From Histoplasma ohiense (taxonomy: Eukaryota > Ascomycota > Eurotiomycetes > Onygenales > Ajellomycetaceae): a DNA stretch of 64,000 nucleotides. How positions within the stretch are numbered: position 1 is the stretch's first letter; each line of letters begins with the position of its first letter. The position numbers and the translations under genes were made by a program. The stretch is from contig JAEVHH010000005.1 of the NCBI GenBank assembly GCA_017607445.1, positions 3,415,001 through 3,479,000 of the forward strand. The letters run 5' to 3'. Of this stretch, positions 44,854 to 55,993 are shown one piece after another. The notes below the pieces were generated by a model that saw nothing but the letters and a program-made list of their open reading frames with translations, was not told the DNA's origin and did no database searches.

Positions 44854-46209
44854 ATGGTGGATGCGCCTAAATACCTCACGGGTGATCCTGCGGGCATCCA
44901 AGAATTTCTTGATAAGTTTGATGTAAGTAAGATGCGCCCGATAATGTCAGTTGCTCGGCCTTCCGCTTCCGAAATTTGCTGCGAATATTTGTAAGAAGAC
45001 TCAATTCTTCAAAGGCATATACTGAATTGCCCTTCTACAGGTCTTTCTCTTTGACTGCGATGGTCTGTAACCCCTCCACATATCCCGCCCCGCAACCCCG
45101 CAGCATTACCAATGGCTGAATTCCATCCAAATGAAGTCCACACACTGAGAAGACAAGTTGATATCTAGGCGTATTATGGTCAGGAGACATTACATTTGAG
45201 GGGACGGTTGAGACATTGGAGATGCTAAGGCAGAAAGGTGTGTAAACAGATGTGTGTGTGTGTATGCCCGGATACACATACGGTTTTCCGCCATGTCGAA
45301 TCGCACGGGATTTCCCAACGGAGATAGGAATATATTTAATAATAGACGGACAAAACTTCGTTGGAAAGTAATTAGGAAAGCAGATTATCTTCGTTACCAA
45401 CAATAGCACCAAGTCTCGCGCGGATTATAAAAAGAAACTGGAGAGCCTGGGAATACCGGCTGATATCGTATGCAACTTGAAATCCCTCCTCTCTTCTCTT
45501 CTGACAGATGCGATATATAATTTCTAACTACCTACAGGAAGAAATCTTCACTTCCTCCTACAGCGCCTCAATCTACATTTCCCGCATCCTCACCCTGCCC
45601 CAGAATAAACAGAAAGTCTTCGTCCTTGGTGAAACGGGTATCGAACAAGAACTCAACGCTGAAAACGTCCCCTTCATTGGCGGCACAGATCCCACCTACA
45701 GACGCGACATATCGCCACACGACTTCGGCCAGATCGCCACCGGCGATCCCTCCATTATCGACCCGGAAGTCGGCGTCGTGCTGGCCGGCCTCGATTTCCA
45801 CATCAATTACCTGAAACTGGCGCTTGCGTACCACTACTTGCGGCGCGGAGCGGTATTCCTTGCGACCAATACTGATGTCACACTTCCCAATGCTGGCTCC
45901 TTTTTTCCTGGCGCGGGGACAATAAGTGCACCGCTTATAAGGATGTTGGGTGGTAAGGAGCCGGTTGCGCTGGGGAAACCTAGCCAGGCTATGATGGATG
46001 CGATTGAGGGGAAGTTTAAACTGCAGAGGCACAGGGCGTGTATGGTTGGTGATCGGTTGGATACGGATATTAGGTTTGGAATCGAGGGTGGTTTGGGGGG
46101 CACTTTGGCGGTTTTGACTGGGGTGAATACTAAGGTAGATTTTACGACGGGACCGTTGAGACCGACGGCCTATGTGGATGGGTTGAAAGACCTGCTTAAA
46201 GCTGCGTAG
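44854..46209 (+). CDS. PHO13: Pho13-type HAD phosphatase (4-nitrophenyl/phosphoglycolate phosphatase)
   Basis: Haloacid-dehalogenase enzyme of the PGP/Pho13 group, a metabolite-repair phosphatase acting on 2-phosphoglycolate and similar by-products. Exons 44854..44922, 45041..45062, 45169..45237, 45376..45467 and 45538..46209 join in frame to 307 aa, all GT-AG. Exon 2 is 22 nt and splits the catalytic loop: FLFDCDG|VLWSGD forms DxDGVLW, holding the nucleophile Asp. Further HAD motifs are IIFVTNNSTKSR (motif II Thr/Ser), ALGKPSQAMMDAI (motif III Lys) and ACMVGDRLDTDIRFG (motif IV acids). The C2 cap lies between (AGLDFHINYLKLALAYHYL, FLATNTDVTLP). The start MVDAPKYLTGDPAGIQEFL matches the family N-terminus. 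Confidence 0.95.
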
Positions 46210-46446
46210 CATTGGTGAGGTTGAGATTTATTTTGCTTTCAAGGTATGATAAACTTCGATACACTCGTGCTTTGATCAGATCTGTTCTACTTAGATACGG
46301 GTAAGGCAAAGGCACATATAGACCAGCAATAGATTAGAATATTATGTTCTGGACACTGGTTGTTACCTCTAAATTTATTTTCATGGATTGAAACCGTTTC
46401 TATGAATATTGTGTTATACACTCTAATCGGGTATAAACTAGGTATC

Positions 46447-47919
46447 TCAGGATCTATCTATCATATAGATTTTGAGCTTCCAGAGCCAAGATATTATGGA
46501 GACGGTTGCCCGTTGACCTGGCCGATAAAATACTGCAGGGTGCTGAAATATATCGGCATGGTGACGGAGAGTTTCGACTTGTTCTTTTGTCAGGAGAGTC
46601 GTGAGATCGAACACTGGGACTAACGAGCCTGTGGCAGGCAAAGCAATGTATCTAGGGAGCTCGGGGGATGCCTTGTCCGATTCCGAATGAACTCCTAGAA
46701 CACTACTGGAGTTTGGAAACATTGACTCATCCCTCGACCCTACTATAGAGGTAGAAGGTATTTTGGGAATATCTTCACCAACTACAGAACCTTCTCCCGA
46801 TGAAGATTTGAGACCGTCCACCCCACCCGCCCTCCTCAATATTAACACCGCTCCCCAGGCCGCGTGCTCCAAACCCCCCAATTTCTGCAAACTTTCCCCC
46901 AGTCCCTCTTCTCCAATAATATCCGTCCTCGTGTCTAAAACCGTCCAACCCCCAGAGATTTCCCCCAAGGGCCGTAACCTCTTCGCCTTCTTCAGCCATG
47001 CCAAGACCCTCTCCCTCAACCGTGCTAAAAAAAATTCTGGCATGTCCTTTCGAAAAACATAAGGCATTTTCCGCGGCAAGGGTCCCTTGGGAACTTTCCA
47101 ATTGTTAGAGATAAGGCGACCGGGCTGGGACCCTTTCATTTTAGAGATCGCACCCAATAGCTCTTCGTCATTCGTCATGTAGAAGCTAGGAAAGCTGGAT
47201 CGTGGAGGTGGAGATGGTAGTCCAGGGTCCACCTCGGAAACATCATCGAATGACTCTGATGCCGCTGGCACACTCTTCAGGCTCACTCGCTGAAGTTCCT
47301 CTTTAACCAAGTCAACAGGCATGAGCCATAGATTCTGTGTCTCTGGGTGCTGAACCAGGCCCCAGCTCCCCAGCAGTTTTTCTGGTACCCGGGCTCCAGT
47401 CGCAGCGCACATGCGCACGGGGCTTGCTAACAGCTGTGCCCATGGGTTGTACTTTAGGCGATCAATATCTTGTTCGTTGGCGCGTTGTTTTAGCTTTTGC
47501 GCCCTTTGTTCTAGTCTTGTAACAATGGGGGATTTGGGGAGGAAATTTGAAAATCGCGTATGGGTTTCTGGTATGTCTTCCGGCTGTCTGGACAGGTTTG
47601 ATATGCTGTTTTCTCTTTCACTCGGGATAGACGCGCCAGGCGATTGCGTAGCTTGTGGTTTACTTTTCAATTCTTCAGCGAGTACGGAAAGTTCGGTTCG
47701 CAGGGTCTCGAGTTTTGAGAGCTCCTGAATTCTTTGTCGTCTTGTATTCCCACGTCGTTTTTTCTGGTTAGGATTTGGTTTCGGGAACTGGCAGCCAGAG
47801 CTTGTCATGAAGCTCCGTTGCGCAGGCAGGCTGGCAGTGGCTTCAACGGCCAGGAGATGGAAGGCTTTTAGACGCCATGATGCATATGAAACGTGGCGGT
47901 ATGGACATCTTGTAGTCAT
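46447..47919 (-). CDS. Predicted mitochondrial protein, unknown function
   Basis: Single-exon 490-aa protein with ATG at 47919 and stop at 46447; not recognised as a named family. The N-terminus (MTTRCPYRHVSYASWRLKAF, then SLPAQRSFMTSSGCQ) is basic and lacks acidic residues, as expected for a mitochondrial presequence. A lysine/arginine-rich and coiled-coil segment follows (residues about 50-90). Two blocks look conserved and structured: NPWAQLLASPVRMCAATGAR with LQ/VQHPETQNLWLMPVDLV (about 160-215), and NWKVPKGPLPRKMPYVFRKD with FFLARLRERVLAWLKKAKRL (about 285-335). The rest is low-complexity. It is convergent with the Pho13-like gene (237-base gap) and divergent from ClpP with about 200 bases between starts, so it may be co-expressed with that mitochondrial protease. 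Confidence 0.75.
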   Translation of the reverse strand: MTTRCPYRHVSYASWRLKAFHLLAVEATASLPAQRSFMTSSGCQFPKPNPNQKKRRGNTRRQRIQELSKLETLRTELSVLAEELKSKPQATQSPGASIPSERENSISNLSRQPEDIPETHTRFSNFLPKSPIVTRLEQRAQKLKQRANEQDIDRLKYNPWAQLLASPVRMCAATGARVPEKLLGSWGLVQHPETQNLWLMPVDLVKEELQRVSLKSVPAASESFDDVSEVDPGLPSPPPRSSFPSFYMTNDEELLGAISKMKGSQPGRLISNNWKVPKGPLPRKMPYVFRKDMPEFFLARLRERVLAWLKKAKRLRPLGEISGGWTVLDTRTDIIGEEGLGESLQKLGGLEHAAWGAVLILRRAGGVDGLKSSSGEGSVVGEDIPKIPSTSIVGSRDESMFPNSSSVLGVHSESDKASPELPRYIALPATGSLVPVFDLTTLLTKEQVETLRHHADIFQHPAVFYRPGQRATVSIISWLWKLKIYMIDRS

Positions 47920-48115
47920 CGTTCGAGTTGTCCAGCCGCTGTAGAGGCAACTGGGTCTTTATGTTTGCTGTTATTGCCATTTCTACTGTTGGGCGGAAAG
48001 CAGTTCAAAAACGCAGCTGACAGAGTCGGCGGGCTTGGCATCGATGCATTCAACCTAGACACACTAACTATCCTACGCCTCTACCTCATTTATCCTGTAT
48101 ATCGCAAGGTTCACA

Positions 48116-49132
48116 ATGAACTCCTTTAGATGGTTAAAGCCATCAGCCCGGCAGATATTCCTCCCCACGATAAGGAATTACTCCAGCAGACCAAGTCTAA
48201 CTCCGCCGCGAGGATGGACACCCACTCCCTTTGTGACTGAAACCGTGGTAAGTTTCCAAATATTTTCGACCGCAGAATAAGGCTCTGAAGGCTAACTGAT
48301 CAGGGAGGTGGTTGGCATACATGTACGCATTGAGCGCTTCTGGCAATTTTAATCTCCATCGGAGGAAAAGGAGCGCTGACAATATACCCGTAAAAAGATG
48401 ATATCTTCTCCCGACTTTTGAAGGCATGTTATATAACACCTTCACTCCAGCAATAGCTGCGAGAAGCGCCTTACAGAACGCTAATGATATATATAGGAGC
48501 GCATAGTCTGCCTCAATGGCGAAGTCGACGAAAGTCTCTCTGCTTCCATCGTCGCCCAACTGCTATTCCTCGAAGCAGACAACCCGGAAAAGCCAATCCA
48601 TCTCTACATAAATTCGCCCGGGGGATCTGTAACGGCAGGTTCGCACAGCCTAGACAATAACAGATAATACATATATACCATTAGCCTGACAATTGCAATA
48701 CCTTTCCTCTACCTAGGCCTTGCCGTCTACGACACAATGACCTACATCTCCGCCCCCGTCAGTACTATCTGCGTTGGCCAAGCAGCGTCCATGGGCTCAC
48801 TCCTCCTCTGCGGCGGCCACCCCGGCAAACGATACTGCCTCCCCCACTCCTCCGTAATGGTTCACCAGCCCTCTGGCGGCTACTTCGGGCAAGCGACAGA
48901 CATCGCCATTCATGCCAAGGAGATCCTCCGCGTCCGCCGCCAACTCAACGAGATCTATAAGATGCATTTGACGAAAGAGATGTCGCTGGATGAGATTGAG
49001 AAATGGATGGAGAGGGATTATTTCATGGGGGCGCGGGAGGCGTTGGAGATGGGGATTGTGGATGAGATTTTGGATCGGAGGATAAAGCCCAAGACCGATG
49101 ATGGGGGAAACAGTGGCGGTGGCAAGGAATAG
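48116..49132 (+). CDS. CLPP: Mitochondrial ATP-dependent Clp protease proteolytic subunit
   Basis: Serine peptidase (S14) of the mitochondrial matrix, working with the ClpX unfoldase. Exons 48116..48247, 48304..48322, 48398..48423, 48497..48638 and 48717..49132 join in frame to 244 aa. Presequence: MNSFRWLKPSARQIFLPTIR, cut before about TPTPFVTETVGGGWHTYDIF. The catalytic triad is visible: Ser in GQAASMGSLLLCGG, His in SVMVHQPSGG, and Asp within the expected region near RDYFMGAREALEMGIVDEI. LEADNPEKPIHLYINSPGGS is the family hallmark. Exons 2 and 3 are only 19 and 26 nt. The intron after exon 3 (48424..48496) begins GC (AAG|GCATGT), a GC-AG intron; no GT alternative restores SRLLK|ERIVCLNGE. 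The genome therefore keeps ClpP, which S. cerevisiae lacks. Confidence 0.95.
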
Positions 49133-49516
49133 GGGAGTTCATAGGATTTCGTTGGTACCTTCTTGATTGTTTGTATGACTATGTTTGTGTGGTAATGCCT
49201 TTCCCCTTCCCGCTATCTATTTCGAGAGGGAATTATGTGACTTCTGAAATTTCCACCTCATTAATTCGTTTCTGTCTCTGACAGTAGTTACATACCAAGG
49301 CGGGTGCAACGCAATTCGGGCTCTATATGTACGGTATGACCTAGGGAAAAGGATTGTGCGATACATATTTGGTAAAGAAGTATGAATATAGAAAAGTCAA
49401 AAATACACTTCGTTAATAAAAATTGAAAATAAAAGGATGAGTATGTCCAACGCCAACGCCTTAGAATGTCTAAAGAAATCATGTCCTAAATGTATGGTGT
49501 ATAATGATGTGGGGTT
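49133..49516. other. Convergent 3' intergenic region
   Basis: This lies between the ClpP stop and the Dsc4-like stop. It is AT-rich and no gene was seen. Confidence 0.6.
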
Positions 49517-50580
49517 TCATGAAATAGAGCGCAGCTGAAACCGAAAGCGTCGTTGCAGGAAGGGTACCACCATGCCGTTCTGAGTCGATGAAGTGGGTTG
49601 AGAACCAGTTGATCGACTGGAGTTCGTTGGCGAGACATTGTGCCACTGATCCCGAATGGTTTGAAGGATATTTATATCCGCAATGGCCGTCTGAGCTGAT
49701 AGGAAATGGTCCCGAGGATGTCTGTCCCTGGCCAGCATGGGATTTCCACGTTCATCCTCGAATTCAAACAGCCTAGCATTGCTATCATCCGCCGAAGCTG
49801 GTCCGGGGGATGACAGGTCCTGCATTTCTATATGGTCTGCAGTGGCTTGATCGTTCATTCTTGCTAGGTGATCGGGAGAGACACCTCGTTCTTCGGAATC
49901 GTGGTCTTGTAGATTTGGAGGACGGTTTGCCGCATCTGTTGGCCTCGCAAGGAGTTTCGTTTTTTCCTTCTCCAGAATGACACAAAGCATGACAAGTTGC
50001 ATCGAGAGAATGAGCATGTCGAGGAGGAATAAGTGGAATTTAGAAATGGGACCTTTTTGCCCGATGAAGTCAATAAATAAGCCACCATGTAGATAGCCTC
50101 GAGACACCTCGCCAGCCGTAGGAGTGGATGATACGTAGTGGAGGAATATGCACAATATATTGCTCGCGAAAACAGCTACGATGGAGGGCTCGTTCGTTGA
50201 TGATTCGGATAATGGCCCGGCCTTGGGTGTGAAAAAGATGAATTGGACTATGGCACGGATAGCGAAATGGAAGATTGAGCAGCTATTTGCGAATTAAACA
50301 CATCAGCACCAGGTAGTTTTAAAATAATAATCATAGAGGAGAAAAAGGTGACTTACTCCATATAATAAACTGCTGACAGCTCGCAATAGATCAACATATC
50401 AAAGTCGCGCAACAACCTCTCGAGCATGACCATCTTCGAGCTTGCATAAACAGCCCTCCGGTAGGACCTCCCCGACACCCCGGGCCGATCTCTGTCTCCG
50501 TCGTCATCGCGGGGGTCATAGGGAATGTTCGAGACGTCGGCGATGTACTGCGCATCTCGAAAGACATCTGGCGTGGTCAT
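49517..50580 (-). CDS. dsc4: DUF1746 membrane protein, Dsc4-like (DSC E3 ligase complex)
   Basis: Fungal DUF1746 protein; in S. pombe the DUF1746 member Dsc4 is part of the Golgi DSC ubiquitin ligase that activates SREBP by cleavage. Exons 50357..50580 and 49517..50282 (minus) join in frame to 329 aa. After a disordered N-terminus (PYDPRDDDGDRDRPG), the domain starts MLERLLRDFDMLIYCELSAV and crosses the intron as YYM|DCSIFHFAIRAIVQ. Predicted membrane segments are FHFAIRAIVQFIFF, IVAVFASNILCIFLHYV and LFLLDMLILSMQLVMLCVIL. The C-terminal half is disordered, acidic and Ser-rich (cytosolic), ending FLQRRFRFQLRSIS. The family is supported; the complex membership is inferred from the domain. Confidence 0.82.
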
Positions 50581-50922
50581 AGAGGGGACATGGGGCCTCC
50601 TAGGAAGTGCGGAGTGACCTCAGCTTGTCAAATTGTATAGCTGTTTCGTAGCCAACTGACTATTTTGGAGAATAATAGAAACTGGCTATTTAAGAAAGTC
50701 GAAAGCCGACTTCGATGAAGCAAGCTCGTGGTTACATTTCTCTATGGACGTGGAAGTAACTAAGCTATGTAAATACTGTACGGATCTTCTTTCGCCCGAA
50801 CCCTTATCGAAACCTCCCAGCTCAGCCTGATCTGATAAATAACCAACGACATGTCTGTCTCGCCTCTTCGGAACTCTCCATTTCCTTCGCACCGGGATCC
50901 CAGGAAAGACATAAGGTTCCCA
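50581..50922. other. Gap between the Dsc4-like and Hsp70-like genes
   Basis: 342 bases between two minus-strand genes. It holds the Dsc4-like promoter and the Hsp70-like 3' end. No gene was seen. Confidence 0.5.
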
Positions 50923-53433
50923 TCAGTTTTCGTCGTCTTCATAAACGGTTTCTTTGAACCCAACCCTTTTCCTGCCGCATCTTGCTTCGAACTCTACTGA
51001 CTTCTCGTTCACCAATATCTTGTGCCCAATCATCACATTCTTGTCCCCCTTCGAGTTTCGAGCCGGAATACAAAGTCTGAGGGTCTCAAACTTCTCAACA
51101 TCTATCATAATAACTAATCGTTAGCGATTCTTCATGTGATTTTCATCAGCCCATAACGGCACTTGCCTTCGTCATCAATTGAATTCCCCGGGGTTGAACT
51201 CTTGGATTTGTACAACACCAAATCGCCAACTGTGTCTCTAAGTCGTCGAGTCTTCCCCATTGTGATGTATCCGTGGATCCATTTCACTTTGTCTTTAACG
51301 CTTTCGTCCTGGAGAAGCCATTAGCCTGTCTAACTTACACAGTGAGTGAGATGTTCCATTACCCGTCTAATGAACCACTCGACTTGTCCTTTAGTACGCT
51401 GTCCTCTGCTTGGACAGTTGTATTGATCTTTCTCATTATCACGTTCCGGATCAAAGGCTCTATGCACACCGATGCCGTAGGACCATCGGCTCTTGCGGCT
51501 TTCCACTACAGGCGGCCGTAGCGCGTGGATTACCGCTCCCTTTGCAATGGCTGGCCAAGCTTCGTGTGGCACAATTACATCAACCTTCTTGTCCAGCTTT
51601 TGTTCACAGAATTCATTAAATCGCGTCTGAACATATTGGGATTCGGCCATACCGCCGCAGAGGATTATCAACTGACAAGTTCAGCCATCAGTCAATTGCC
51701 CCCTCATCAAACAGGTTTGGAGGCTCTTACATTCACTGGATAGTCATTCTTTGCTTCAGTCAATTTTATTTGCTCTGATACCATTTCGAACGCGCGGGTT
51801 ATGACTTTTTCGAACATTTGCGCAAGCTCCTCACTGTGGACAATGGTTTTAATGTTTGAGATGTTCACTCAAAGATGCGTGAGTGGGAACGAACCTGGTG
51901 ATTTTTATTGTGCCCGATTCGTTCCCGTGCATGACACCATCATCGTCAATGTCCATAATTAGACGGAGTTCCCACTCTTTTTGGTGTTCGCTGCCGTGAC
52001 CTATGAAACATTTCTTGGCTACTTCGAAATCCTTCATAAAATCACTGCCGTGACCTGTTTCTTTAAACGGGAGGTCGGAAAATGCAGCTCCGTACCTTGA
52101 TGCCATCAGCCTATGCAGTTCTCGATCAATAGTGGTAGCCCCACACTTTGCGCCTATGAAGCTTTTGTCAGGTATAAATCAACCCATACTCAAAGTCCGA
52201 AGTACACCTACTAGTTCCGGTACAGGCTTCAGCCACTTTGAGGGGATTTCTTTGAATTATTTCGTATGTTATGATATCCTAACGTTCGCGCGTCAACTTT
52301 GCCATAAACACTCTAGGCTGAGGCACTTACGATCGTTCCTCCGCCGATATCAACCACCACAACATTGTTGTTTACCTGGAATAATCGACAATTTCAATTG
52401 ATTAACGTCCTTCGAATCAACCTTGGAGTCTGGTGGATAAGGATATGAATATAGATTCTTAATCATACCTTGAAGATCGAATTGGTTTTCTGCCCTTGAG
52501 GGTCCTTAAATGCAGCAAGAGCAGCCGCTTCCGGTTCATCAATCGTCAAAATCGAGTCGTTCAGTCCGCATGCAATACCTGCTTGGTATGCCGCCTCACG
52601 TAATGTTGTTTTATACTTCCGATCCCAGTCAGCCGGGGTGGTCAATACCACCTTAATTGGTACCGTTTCCACAATCGTCCTTCCATATATCGTGCGGAGT
52701 CTTCCCATAACGTGCTTATAAACACGCTGAAGATATTCTTTACACAGAATCTCCGGCGATTCCCCCTCTGGGATTCTCAGTAAGCTAGGGCCCACACTCT
52801 GGGATAGAAGGGGGTCGTCTTGGATTGATGACGTGTTTTTAGGAGCCATGTGCAGCTTGAACCATGATGAGCAGTCCATCGACGACGATACTTCATAACC
52901 CCATGGCCTAAATTCCGATTCATCTGACTTGTCAGCAATTATTGAGCTGACCTTATTCCTGGTTTCTACGTTCCCTGGCCAGTTTGAGATGACATAGATA
53001 TTTTCCGGGTTCTCAGAATGCCCAACAGCAACCCCTGCAATCGAATCAGCGATGTCAGTCAACATTAGCTCTTCCTGATATACCTACCTGAATATGTTGT
53101 ACCAAAATCGATACCCACGATTAGATAGGCAGTCGCCGTACTCTCTTTGCTTTTCTTTGTCGGTGAACCGAGCTCGGACTCCTCATCGTCTACTTCCCCT
53201 GCCGTGAAATAAATCAATTAGCTCGTTTCAAGTCATAATTGGCTTCACTTACTTTTGATTCCAGCTCGTCTTTTGACTATCCTAGGCGAAGTACCATTCC
53301 CTCCCTTTGTCTTTGGCTTCGGGGTTCGGTCTGGTTTTGCAGTGTCTAAAAATTATATTAGTCCTACCATGATGTTCAATCTTCTCTATATTGGTCAACT
53401 ACCATTAAGGCCAAATTGGAGAATGGGCGCCAT
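50923..53433 (-). CDS. HSPA12-like Hsp70-family ATPase (no substrate-binding domain)
   Basis: Hsp70/actin-fold ATPase of the divergent fungal HSPA12-like group; client unknown. Minus-strand exons 53403..53433, 53253..53345, 53088..53198, 52469..53034, 52331..52375, 52212..52278, 51895..52153, 51731..51833, 51363..51671, 51167..51308 and 50923..51101 join in frame to 634 aa. ATPase landmarks: VGIDFGTTYSGVAVGHSENP (phosphate 1), LTIDEPEAAALAAFKDP (connect 1), VVVVDIGGGTI (phosphate 2), CGATTIDRELHRLMASRYG, and LIILCGGMAESQYVQTRF (adenosine). Instead of a Hsp70 substrate-binding domain, the C-terminus is about 200 residues of unrelated sequence (GYITMGKTRRLRDTV, MIGHKILVNEKSVEFEARCG). Residues 11-60 are basic/acidic and disordered. 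The intron before the last exon begins GC (GAAG|GCAAGT), a strong GC-AG donor. It is head-to-head with the coiled-coil gene at 54156. Confidence 0.9.
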
Positions 53434-54155
53434 TTTTTCTCCCTTCACCCCTTGAATTTCGAATTTGAAGTTTGTTATCAGTCTTAATCGCGGTGGTTCT
53501 TCAGCCTTTAGCTAAGTGACGAGATTCCCACTGATGTCAAAACAGCTTCTCGAGGGTTTATCTTAGCGGGTAACTATATGCGTATTTCCGCTCATTGGTC
53601 TACCTTGTCCTTGAATCAGCTAACAAATCGCATTTCTCTGATAAGTGATATCACAATCATTTATTCGCTCACCTAACCTCACGTTTTGATGAAACTCGCC
53701 ACGATCTGCAACTGAATAGAGCACCTTATTCGCCTTGTGTCAACAATGCCTTACCAGATTCTCAACGAGATTTCTGTATCCCGAATAGACTTTCCTCGTT
53801 GAGGGTAATAGCGGGTTGACCACACTTGTAATGATATTTGCATTTATGGGCAGCAGAATGGCAGCGTTTTGCTCAAGTTTTACTGCTGTTCGTTTAGTCT
53901 CAGTTATTTGCTATTGTTTGGCGATAGCCAACTCACCTCAGTTTCAGTGTTTGTGTTGTTGTCTGGTGTTATGCAGCTTCTCTTTGACCGTTGCCTAGGC
54001 TCTCTAGTGGCTACATCACTTCAGATTTGTCTTAAGCCTTTAGCAAAAAAATTAAGTATTGCTTACCTTCTCGACATCAGTCATCGTCATATACTTTCCG
54101 ACTGTGAAGAAACTACCTCGTTGCCCCATAACCCTATAGCGCAGCCATTTTCGGG
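53434..54155. promoter_or_regulatory. Shared divergent promoter, Hsp70-like / coiled-coil gene
   Basis: 722 bases between two diverging start codons. No gene was seen. No heat-shock-element array (repeated GAA/TTC trimers) is obvious, and no CACGTG core is present. Confidence 0.5.
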
Positions 54156-55993
54156 ATGGATTCTGGAGACTCTGCAACTGGGATGGGTGGCCAAGGCCAA
54201 AGTGGACCAGCCGGATGTATCACTCAACGAGAGCATTCCAAGAGGCCGCATGGGAACGAGTCGCCGAATGCTCCGACAAAAAAAACCCGCATTTCCCGAA
54301 CGAAGGTTGATATACAAAATGATCTTGAAGCTGCGAGGAAACAGATTAAATCTCTGGAAAGCAGCATTTCCCGACTCAAGGGGAAAAATTCTGGCTTGAG
54401 TGCCCAAAATATAGAACTGCAAAAGGAGATGATGAGTTTGCGCGAAGAACGCAATCTACAGAAGATGGACGATAATGACATCCGCTATCGACTCCGGAAT
54501 CTCATGAACACATGCCGTGACTGGGCACAAGAGTATTCGGTGGGAACACCCTTTGACCTCGCTTCAATCGAGGCTCATGCCCGACAACTTCCTATGGACG
54601 AGGGTAATTTCATAGATGCAGTAGTTACCAGAAAATTGAACCCTCTCAGCAAATTTACATATGGGAGTTATATACTTCTAAATACGTTCTTGGCCCATTT
54701 TGCCTGTTGGTTCATCATTGACAATCCTCTATTCTTTTTGAATCGAGAATTTGCTGAACCGGGAATCTGGCCTCCTCGCCAGTTACTCTCCGAGCTGCTG
54801 GAGTGTGTACCTACGCGTAAGTTGCATTCAATAAATAATTGCCCGTACTTGCGTTGATCAAACTTCTACACTTAGACAAGAAAGATGAATGGATCGGGCA
54901 AACATTGCGTTCACTAGAACCCAACCTACAAGCAAATGGCCACAGCTCAATCATCACATATAATGGAATTCTTAGTCGCACGACTATATTCTACAAGAAC
55001 GCTGCACACAGCTTCATTAGAATTGCACGTCCTCTACTTAAGTTTTCAGGTGAAGGAGCAATCGCCAAACGCCTTCGGGACCTGACAGACATTATGGCCA
55101 CTGCTGGAAATTTAGTAATGAAGCTCAGACAGCAAAATTACGATGTCAAATCCCTTTTCTACGATTCTCAATACATGAACAGCCTGAGTTTCAGTCGTGA
55201 ATCTCATATTACGGAACCACATCCCGCACTGCGATTAAAACAAGACGACACAAGCCTGGATGGTTTAGAGATAGACTTTGTTATTCAGCCTGCAATCCTT
55301 GCTTGTTGGTTTGATGAGCATACGAATGAGAAGCGAGAAAAAGTGTGGGCTAAGGCAGTTGTCTGGGCTGGCAGATATGAACAAATCCGTACAAAGAGAA
55401 GGGATGGCGTGAAGTGTGTTGATGCTTCAAATTCGAAGGAGGCCCCTAGTGTTACTCAACCAGCTGTAGATAAACGAACCGATGAGCTGCCCACACCAAC
55501 GAAGCGCTCACATTCGACAAACAGAGCTGAATCACCCCAACGGGAACGGCTATCAGCGGTTGTCATTCATAATGGCAACGTGCCTCACAAGGCGCAGTCG
55601 AAAGATTCGATCGATCCGGGTGAAAATGTTTCTTCTATGAAAACCCTCTCAACTCAACCAACATCAAATCAGCCCAGGAATTCCTTAGAAACGCCAAGTA
55701 TACCAATGGATGGTCTCGAGAGCGAGGCGATTGCTGCATTCCCAATTGGTAAAGAATTGCCTAATCCTGCTTCCTCTTATGGAGCAATGTCGGCCAGCCT
55801 ATCCAAGCCAAACTCCCAGACCAGTGACAAGTCGAAATGTCCACTTCAACAGAATGCTATGTCTGCTGGCCAGTCTGGTGATGTTTCTATAGCAGACGAA
55901 GTAGGTGGCAGTGACGATGAACTCCTATTTCAAGACCACGCTAAGAAGAATGACATGCCACGTTACGGGGCTTACTCAAAATATCACTTTTGA
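54156..55993 (+). CDS. Coiled-coil protein of unknown function
   Basis: Not recognised. Exons 54156..54816 and 54876..55993 join in frame to 592 aa. Residues about 1-50 are disordered with a basic KRPHGNESPNAPTKKTRIS cluster (possible nuclear signal). Residues about 50-105 are a strong coiled coil (DIQNDLEAARKQIKSLESSI, then KGKNSGLSAQNIELQKEMM). A folded helical region follows to about residue 400: LRNLMNTCRDWAQEYSV, FLAHFACWFIIDNPLFFL, ALRLKQDDTSLDGLEIDFVI, ILACWFDEHTNEKREKVWAK. The C-terminal 190 residues are Ser/Pro/Thr-rich and disordered. It is head-to-head with the Hsp70-like ATPase and may be a partner or client; that is inference from position. Confidence 0.8.

Noticed and set aside
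45568..46212. A 214-codon minus-strand frame over the Pho13-like gene
   Set aside because: It is antisense to the HAD core, whose sense product carries all catalytic motifs.
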